Assembly (NCBI GenBank): GCA_951801675.1
Contig: CATONX010000019.1
Coordinates: 1 to 47,255, forward strand
Source of the DNA: an uncultured Eubacteriales bacterium
GTDB taxonomy: Bacteria > Bacillota > Clostridia > Oscillospirales > Acutalibacteraceae
Direction: 5' to 3'
DNA length: 47,255 nt
Part shown: piece after piece, positions 41,335 to 47,255 of the stretch
How the letters are laid out: every line of letters begins with the position of its first letter
How positions within the stretch are numbered: position 1 is the stretch's first letter
Notes under the pieces: model-generated
Seen by the model: only the letters and a program-made list of their open reading frames with translations
What the model was told of the DNA's origin: nothing
Databases searched by the model: none
Position numbers and translations under genes: made by a program

Positions 41335-41455
41335 GTGGTATAATAGCTGCAAAAGCAGCTATTATACGATTTTTCATGCCTTTCGGCTCGTCCTGACGGA
41401 CAACCGCCGAAAATGGCATATTACACCACAAGCACCCTGTGCTTGTGGTGTAATA
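41334..41455 (+). promoter_or_regulatory. mutS upstream region: three nested hairpins and an extended -10 promoter
   Basis: TGGTATAAT (41336-41344) is an extended -10 and forms one arm of a perfect 12-bp palindrome (41339-41350 with 41355-41366). A second hairpin pairs 41376-41387 with 41406-41419 (two-base bulge) with an inner GTCC/GGAC. A third is a perfect 17-bp stem, 41419-41435 with 41439-41455, loop CCT. TTGTGGTRTAATA occurs at 41334, 41443 and inverted at 41419. This is far more structure than an ordinary leader; function unknown. Confidence 0.6.
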
Positions 41456-41505
41456 AAAGTTGCACGGGACTTTACACGAATGGTAGAAGACGGGGGGAAT
41501 TGCGT

Positions 41506-44139
41506 TTGAAAGCGGACCTTTCGCCGATGATGCAGCAGTACCTGAACATCAAGGCTGAGAATCCGGATACCATCCTCTTTTTCCGATTAGGGGATTTTTA
41601 CGAAATGTTCTTCGACGACGCCAAGCTCGCGTCGAAAGAACTGGAACTGACCCTCACCGGGCGGGACTGCGGTCAGGACGAGCGGGCGCCTATGTGCGGC
41701 GTGCCCTACCACAGCTGCGAAGCGTACATTGCCCGGCTGGTGGCAAAGGGCTATAAAGTCGCCATCTGCGAGCAGACGGAGGACCCGGCCAAGGCCAAGG
41801 GCTTAGTCCGCCGGGAAGTGGTGCGGGTGGTCACGCCCGGCACCGTCATTGAAAACTCTATGCTCGACGAGGGGAAGAACAACTTTTTGTGCGTGGTCGC
41901 CATGTTCGGCAACCGGGCGGGCCTGTGCTTTACCGACAGCTCCACCGGTGACATGCAGGTGACCGAGCTCGACGACGGGGACCTTGCCCAGCGCATCTGC
42001 AACGAAATCGGCCGGTTTAACCCCAGCGAGGTGCTTTTAAATCCAGAGGCGGGGCACAACAAGGAGATCACCGATTTTTGCAAAAATAAAGTAAACGGCG
42101 TGGTATCCGTCCAGCCGGACGCCAATTTTGACGAGACCAAGTGCAGCGACCTGATTCGCCGGCATTTTCACTGCACTTTGAAAACCCTGGAACTGGAGGG
42201 AAAGCCCAACGCTACCGTAGCCTTGGGCGTGGCGCTGGGGTACCTTTACGAAACCCAGCGCACCGGTCTTGAGCGCATCCAGGGCATCAGCCTCTACAGC
42301 GAGGCCCAGTACATGCAGCTGGATCTGTCCACCCGGAGAAACCTGGAGCTCATCCAGACCATGCGTACCAAGGAAAAGCGGGGTTCTCTGCTGTGGGTAC
42401 TGGACAAAACCCGCACCGCCATGGGCAAGCGGCTCATTAAATTCTGGATTGAGCAGCCGCTTGTCAGCTGCGCGCGCATCACCCAGCGGTTAAACGCGGT
42501 GGATGAGCTGTTCAGTGAAGGCATTGCCCGGGCGGAGCTGGGAGAGCTGATGCAGGGCGTGTTCGACATGGAGCGGCTGATGACCCGGGTGGTCTACGGT
42601 TCGGCGGGCGGCCGGGAACTGAAGGCTCTCTCCAAATCGCTGGAATTCCTGCCCCGCATCAAGGAAATCCTGCAAAACGCCAAGGCTGGGATGCTGCGGG
42701 AAATCCATACCGCCATCGACCCGCTCGAGGACGTACACGATCTCATTGAGCGGGCAATTGTGGACGAGCCGCCCGTATCGGTGCGGGAAGGCGGCATCAT
42801 CCGCAAGGGTTATTCGGGGGAGCTCGATGACATCCGCGAGGATATGACCGATTCCAAGGGCTTTATCGCGAAGGTGGAAGCCCAGGAGCGGGAGCGAAGC
42901 GGCATCAAGAACTTAAAGGTAGGGTACAACCGGGTTTTCGGCTATTATATCGAGGTTACCAAGTCGAATTTAAGCCAGGTCCCGCCTACCTACATCCGCA
43001 AGCAGACGCTGACCAACTGCGAGCGTTACATCACCGAAGAACTAAAACAATTGGAAATGCGGGTGCTGGGCGCCCAGGAGCGGATTGTCGCCATGGAGTA
43101 CCAGCTCTATGAGCAGGTGCGCAAGTTCGTTTCCGACCAGCTTTCCCGCATTCAGAACACCGCTCAGGCGGTGGCCCGCTTGGACGTGCTTTGTTCCTTC
43201 GCTCAGACGGCGGCCATCAATGGGTACTGCCGGCCAGAGGTGAACATGGAAAGCACCATCCGCATTGTGGAGGGCCGCCATCCGGTGGTGGAAACCATGA
43301 TGAAAGACGTGCCATTTGTTCCAAACGACACGCTGCTTGACGACGACGAGAACCGGGCGGCCATCATTACCGGGCCCAACATGGCGGGCAAATCCACCTA
43401 CATGCGGCAAACCGCCCTGATTGTCCTGATGGCGCAGATCGGCTGCTTTGTCCCCGCCGCTGCCGCCACCGTGGGCATCACCGACTCGATTTTCACCCGC
43501 GTCGGCGCGTCGGACGATTTGGCCTCCGGCCAGTCCACCTTTATGGTGGAGATGACCGAGGTGGCCTTCATCCTCAAAAACGCCACCCGCCGCAGCCTGT
43601 TGATTCTCGACGAGATCGGCCGGGGCACCTCCACCTTTGACGGCATGTCCATTGCCCGGGCGGTGCTCGAATATGTGGCGGATACAAAGAAGCTGGGAGC
43701 GAAAACACTGTTCGCCACCCATTACCATGAGCTGACCGCTTTGGAAGAGGAGCTCGATGGAGTCAAGAACTATAACATCGCCGTCAAGAAGCGGGGGGAC
43801 GACATTACCTTCTTGCGCCGGATTGTCCGCGGCGGCGCGGACGACAGCTACGGCATCGAGGTGGCAAAGCTTGCCGGCGTGCCGGACACGGTGATGGCCA
43901 GGGCCAAGCAGATTCTCCGCCAGCTGGAAGGAGAAGGAACGGTGGCCGTAAGGCCGGTCCATACGAAGAAGCGAAAGACCCCGCCTCTCCCGGAGCCGGA
44001 AGAAAGCGGGCAGATGAGCTTTGCCCCGTCCGCCGCTGAAAATATTTCCCGAAGGCTTAGAGAGGTGGACGTAAACACCTTAACCCCCATTGAAGCGCTC
44101 AACATTCTTTATGAGCTTTGCAGGCAGGCAAAAGAATAA
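41506..44139 (+). CDS. mutS: DNA mismatch repair protein MutS
   Basis: 877 aa. Recognises base mismatches. The N-terminus LSPMMQQYLNIKAENPDTILFFRLGDFYEMF carries the mismatch-reading Phe-x-Glu; the ATPase domain has Walker A GPNMAGKST (from 623), LASGQSTFMVEM and DEIGRGTSTFDGMS. The start is TTG at 41506, 8 nt after GGGGGG; another TTG two codons upstream is too close. No mutL follows; thiI does. Confidence 0.96.
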   Translation: MKADLSPMMQQYLNIKAENPDTILFFRLGDFYEMFFDDAKLASKELELTLTGRDCGQDERAPMCGVPYHSCEAYIARLVAKGYKVAICEQTEDPAKAKGLVRREVVRVVTPGTVIENSMLDEGKNNFLCVVAMFGNRAGLCFTDSSTGDMQVTELDDGDLAQRICNEIGRFNPSEVLLNPEAGHNKEITDFCKNKVNGVVSVQPDANFDETKCSDLIRRHFHCTLKTLELEGKPNATVALGVALGYLYETQRTGLERIQGISLYSEAQYMQLDLSTRRNLELIQTMRTKEKRGSLLWVLDKTRTAMGKRLIKFWIEQPLVSCARITQRLNAVDELFSEGIARAELGELMQGVFDMERLMTRVVYGSAGGRELKALSKSLEFLPRIKEILQNAKAGMLREIHTAIDPLEDVHDLIERAIVDEPPVSVREGGIIRKGYSGELDDIREDMTDSKGFIAKVEAQERERSGIKNLKVGYNRVFGYYIEVTKSNLSQVPPTYIRKQTLTNCERYITEELKQLEMRVLGAQERIVAMEYQLYEQVRKFVSDQLSRIQNTAQAVARLDVLCSFAQTAAINGYCRPEVNMESTIRIVEGRHPVVETMMKDVPFVPNDTLLDDDENRAAIITGPNMAGKSTYMRQTALIVLMAQIGCFVPAAAATVGITDSIFTRVGASDDLASGQSTFMVEMTEVAFILKNATRRSLLILDEIGRGTSTFDGMSIARAVLEYVADTKKLGAKTLFATHYHELTALEEELDGVKNYNIAVKKRGDDITFLRRIVRGGADDSYGIEVAKLAGVPDTVMARAKQILRQLEGEGTVAVRPVHTKKRKTPPLPEPEESGQMSFAPSAAENISRRLREVDVNTLTPIEALNILYELCRQAKE

Positions 44140-44157
44140 CCGAATTGAGGAGAACAT

Positions 44158-45333
44158 ATGCAGGAAATGATACTACTGAAGGTGGGAGAGCTGGCCCTCA
44201 AAGGCCTCAACCGCTCCACCTTTGAGGCGGTGCTTTTGAAAAACATCCGCCGCCGGTTAAAGCCCTTGGGCGAGTTCGCCATACAAAACGCCCAGTCCAC
44301 CATCTACGTCACTCCCAAGTCCGAGGACATCGACTTAAACGAGGCGGTGGAGCGTCTTTCCCAGGTGTTCGGCGTGGCGGCTCTGTCCAAAGCGCGGGTA
44401 ACAGAGAAGAGGATGGACGCGATTTTAAAGGAAGCGCCCCTTTACCTGGAGGATATCCTCCTGGCCGCGCGCACCTTTAAGGTGGAAGCAAAACGGGCGG
44501 ACAAGGCGTTCCCCTTAAAGTCCCCGGAAATCTGCAGGGAAGTGGGCGGCTGCCTGCTGGAAGCCTTCCCGCATTTGAAGGTGGACGTTCACCATCCGGA
44601 CGTGACGGTGATGGTGGAAATCCGGGACTTCGGCGCGTACATCCACGCGGGCTCCCTGCCGGGGGCCGGCGGCATGCCGGTAGGAACCGCCGGGCGGGCG
44701 GCGCTGCTCATTTCCGGCGGAATCGACAGCCCCGTGGCCGGGTACATGCTGGCAAAGCGGGGCGTGGAGCTGACGGCGGTGCATTTCGCAAGCCCGCCTT
44801 ATACCAGCGAACGGGCGCAGATGAAGGTAGAGGAGCTGCTTCGCCAAGTGGCCTGCTATGCCGGGCGCATTAAGCTTCTGGTGGTGCCCTTTACAGAAAT
44901 CCAGGAGAACCTGCGCGAGCATTGCCCTCAAGACCTGTTTACCATCCTCATGCGCCGCTTTATGATGCGCATTGCCCAGGAGCTGGCGGAGCAAAACCAG
45001 TGCCAAGCCCTGATTACCGGCGAAAGCGTCGGCCAGGTGGCAAGCCAGACCATGGCGGCCATCGCCTGTACCGACGCCATCGCGCAGATGCCGGTATTCC
45101 GTCCGGTCATCGGCATGGATAAGGATGAAATCGTCACCATTGCCCGGAAAATCGGGACCTTTGAAATTTCCATCCAGCCCTATGAGGACTGCTGCACCGT
45201 CTTTACCCCTAAGCATCCCAAAACCCGGCCGAGCCTCGAAGAGGTGGTGAAGGCCGAAGGCGCGTTTGAATGGGAGGACATGGTGCAAAGGGCCATTGCC
45301 GGCGCCCAGGCGCAAATGCTGTACGCCGACTAA
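44158..45333 (+). CDS. thiI: tRNA 4-thiouridine synthase ThiI (no rhodanese domain)
   Basis: 391 aa. Thiolates U8 of tRNA. A THUMP domain (~60-165) precedes the PP-loop SGGIDS (186-191). The long enterobacterial form carries a C-terminal rhodanese; this short form lacks it, as in most Gram-positives, where a dedicated cysteine desulfurase (NifZ) usually supplies sulphur; none is adjacent. ATG at 44158 follows GAGGAG. Confidence 0.95.
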   Translation: MQEMILLKVGELALKGLNRSTFEAVLLKNIRRRLKPLGEFAIQNAQSTIYVTPKSEDIDLNEAVERLSQVFGVAALSKARVTEKRMDAILKEAPLYLEDILLAARTFKVEAKRADKAFPLKSPEICREVGGCLLEAFPHLKVDVHHPDVTVMVEIRDFGAYIHAGSLPGAGGMPVGTAGRAALLISGGIDSPVAGYMLAKRGVELTAVHFASPPYTSERAQMKVEELLRQVACYAGRIKLLVVPFTEIQENLREHCPQDLFTILMRRFMMRIAQELAEQNQCQALITGESVGQVASQTMAAIACTDAIAQMPVFRPVIGMDKDEIVTIARKIGTFEISIQPYEDCCTVFTPKHPKTRPSLEEVVKAEGAFEWEDMVQRAIAGAQAQMLYAD

Positions 45334-45361
45334 ATACGCCACAGAATCGGGAGGGATTCGA

Positions 45362-47255
45362 TTGAGAGCGGAAATTCTGTCCGTTGGAACCGAGCTGCTT
45401 TTGGGCGACATTGTCAACACCGACGCCCAGTATGTGGCCAGGGAGCTGGCCGCCTTCGGCATCACCGTTCATTATCAGGTGGTGGTGGGGGACAATATGG
45501 ATCGCCTGACCGCCACGTTGCGGCAGGCCCTGTCCCGCAGCGACCTGGTCATCACTACCGGCGGCCTCGGCCCCACGGTGGACGACATCACCTGTGAGGG
45601 CATCTGCCGGGTGCTTGGTGTCAAGCGGGTGCTCGACACGGCGTCTTTGGAGAAAATCCAGGTGTTCTTTGAAAAGCTCGGCCGGGAGATGACCGAAAAC
45701 AATGTAAAGCAGGCGATGCTTCCCGAAGGGTGCGAAATATTCGATAACGAATGGGGCACCGCTCCCGGCTGCGTCATCGAAAAGGACGGCAAGGCCGTCA
45801 TCATGCTGCCCGGCCCTCCCAGGGAGATGCGGCACATGTTTGACCGCAGCGTGCGCCCCTGGCTGCAAAAGCGGTCGGAGCTGGTGATTGTGTCGCACAC
45901 GCTGCACGTGTTCGGAGTGGGCGAGTCCAAGGCAGAAGCCATGACGGTGGACCTGATGCAGGGGGAGAACCCCACCGTAGCTCCCTATGCGAAGACCGGG
46001 GAGATGCAGCTGCGGGTGACCGCCAGGGCCGCCTCCAAGGAAGTGGCGGACGCCATGTGCCGCCCGATGATGGAGGAGCTTCAGGAAAGGCTTGGAAACG
46101 CCGTGTACGGCGTGGACGTGGAGAACCTGGAAACGGCGGTGGTGGAAAAGCTCAAGGCGGCGGGGAAAACAGTGGCCTGCGCCGAGTCCTGCACCGGCGG
46201 GCTGCTCGCCAAACGGATGACCGATATTTCCGGCGCCTCCGCCGTGTTTGAAAACAGCTTCATCACCTACTCCAACGAAAAGAAAACCAATCTTTTGGGC
46301 GTGCCGCCCAAGACCTTGCAGAAATACGGCGCCGTCAGCGAACAGACCGCCTGCGCCATGGCCATCGGCGCCCGGCGGGCCGGCCGGGCGGACTATGGCG
46401 TGGGCATCACCGGCATTGCCGGCCCCACCGGCGGCACGGCCGAAAAGCCGGTGGGCCTTGTCTACATCGCTGTGGCTAATGAAAAGACGGTTTGGGTCAA
46501 AAAGGTGCAGTATGCCAAGGAGAACGACCGATCCTATGTGCGCATTGGTTCGGCTTCCCATGCGCTCAACATGCTGCGCCTTCTGCTGGACAAGGACCGG
46601 GAGTTTCTCGAGGCCGGGATCGCGCTCAACAAAAAAAGCCGGGGCGATAAGTTTTTAAAGGAAATTACGCCCTGGCCGGTCGCCACCGGCCGGCCGCCCA
46701 AACGTCCGGGATTCGTGGGCTTTTTGTCCGAATACCTGCCCTGGAAGGGGGACCGGTTCTCCGACGTGCTCTTTAAGATTCTTCTGCTTGCGGCTGTGGC
46801 GGTGTTTCTTTTCTCGGTGTGGTACTTGGTGGATGACCAGCTCATCAAGCCCAACCAGAACGATAGCCTCTATTCCCAGCTTGCAGGGGACTATACTCGG
46901 TCGGACAGCAGCACCTCTCCCATCGCCCCGCCTGCGCCGGACGGCACGGCGGACGGCGAAGAGGGTTCCACCGCGCCGGTGGTGGAGGTGCCCGACTGGG
47001 TGCCCGCTTCCTTTGCCGACCTTTACCGCAACAACCCCGATGTGCGCGGCTACATCCAGGTGCCCGGTACCCGGATGAATTATCCGGTCACCCAGGCGGC
47101 GGACAACGAGTATTACCTCAACCGTAACTTCTATAAGCGGCGCAGCGTGTTCGGCAATCCCTATTTTGATTACCGCAACCGGATTGACGGCACCGACCGC
47201 AACCTGATCATTTACGGCCACCGGGTGGAAAACGGCCAAATGTTCGGGGACATGG
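45362..47255 (+). CDS. cinA: CinA fused in frame to a class B sortase domain (3' end beyond window)
   Basis: One open frame of 631 codons without a stop. TTG at 45362 follows GGGAGGG. Residues 1-~165 are the CinA N-terminal domain (TTGGLGPTVDDIT, MLPGPPREM); ~255-408 the PncC-type NMN amidase (CAESCTGG, GITGIAGPTGGT). Normal CinA ends near 410. Here the frame runs on through a Pro/Arg-rich linker, a membrane helix (~469-490) and a sortase B-like domain (~545 onward: GYIQVPGTRMNYPV, IIYGH with catalytic His620). The Cys and Arg lie outside the window. Topology (N-in, sortase out) is consistent. No internal ATG/GTG with a good ribosome site was found in the linker. Confidence 0.85.
   Translation, partial: MRAEILSVGTELLLGDIVNTDAQYVARELAAFGITVHYQVVVGDNMDRLTATLRQALSRSDLVITTGGLGPTVDDITCEGICRVLGVKRVLDTASLEKIQVFFEKLGREMTENNVKQAMLPEGCEIFDNEWGTAPGCVIEKDGKAVIMLPGPPREMRHMFDRSVRPWLQKRSELVIVSHTLHVFGVGESKAEAMTVDLMQGENPTVAPYAKTGEMQLRVTARAASKEVADAMCRPMMEELQERLGNAVYGVDVENLETAVVEKLKAAGKTVACAESCTGGLLAKRMTDISGASAVFENSFITYSNEKKTNLLGVPPKTLQKYGAVSEQTACAMAIGARRAGRADYGVGITGIAGPTGGTAEKPVGLVYIAVANEKTVWVKKVQYAKENDRSYVRIGSASHALNMLRLLLDKDREFLEAGIALNKKSRGDKFLKEITPWPVATGRPPKRPGFVGFLSEYLPWKGDRFSDVLFKILLLAAVAVFLFSVWYLVDDQLIKPNQNDSLYSQLAGDYTRSDSSTSPIAPPAPDGTADGEEGSTAPVVEVPDWVPASFADLYRNNPDVRGYIQVPGTRMNYPVTQAADNEYYLNRNFYKRRSVFGNPYFDYRNRIDGTDRNLIIYGHRVENGQMFGDM

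Noticed and set aside
45209-46561. 450-codon open frame on the minus strand opposite cinA
   Set aside because: Antisense shadow rich in His/Gly/Arg; the plus strand encodes clear CinA motifs throughout.

Overview
The window is a GC-rich chromosomal segment of a spore-forming, Gram-positive anaerobe of the class Clostridia. It looks most like an Oscillospiraceae/Ruminococcaceae-type genome, but genus is not resolvable by eye. The evidence is Bacillota gene order (infC-rpmI-rplT, rnc-smc-ftsY, yhbY-nadD-yqeK-rsfS, miaB-ricA-mutS), a YtvI-type sporulation membrane protein, a class B sortase, strong AGGAGG-type ribosome binding sites and many TTG/GTG starts. No rRNA, tRNA or CRISPR array was found.

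Layout. 1-870: tail of a class A penicillin-binding protein with an almost pure serine C-terminus, then a terminator. 833-4912 (minus): a threonine/lysine operon read as ACT regulator - hom - thrB - lysC, with a consensus promoter and terminator; lysC carries an internal start expected to make the separate beta subunit. 5018-9116: YtvI-like membrane protein and two flavoproteins of poorly defined function. 9175-10558 (minus): archaeal-type phosphoglycerate mutase. 10690-13210: a small HPr-like protein and glutamine-dependent NAD synthetase. 13296-14541 (minus): an Xre repressor and tcdA, separated by an AT-rich stretch. 14577-16852: secG, then a PadR regulator coupled to an unusual HAAS-SEDS membrane protein.

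16860-17990 is the one clear mobile region: an IS200-like element whose tnpA is interrupted by a ~109 bp palindromic insertion, followed by a run of short hairpins with a recurring spacer. Beside it (minus) is an orphan Wzz/BY-kinase fusion with an altered Walker A.

19582-45333 is a dense housekeeping block: translation (infC with an AUU start, rpmI, rplT, leuS, rsfS, yhbY), RNA modification (SpoU methyltransferase, trmFO, miaB, thiI, Elp3-like radical SAM), DNA metabolism and segregation (dprA, topA, smc, mutS), lipid synthesis (plsX), protein targeting (ftsY), nucleotide pool cleaning (XTP pyrophosphatase) and NAD synthesis (nadD, complementing nadE).

The most unusual feature is at the right edge (45362-47255). 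A complete CinA reads in frame, with no stop, through a linker and one transmembrane helix into a class B sortase domain that runs off the window. If confirmed, this is a cytoplasmic nucleotide-repair/amidase protein fused to an extracellular transpeptidase.
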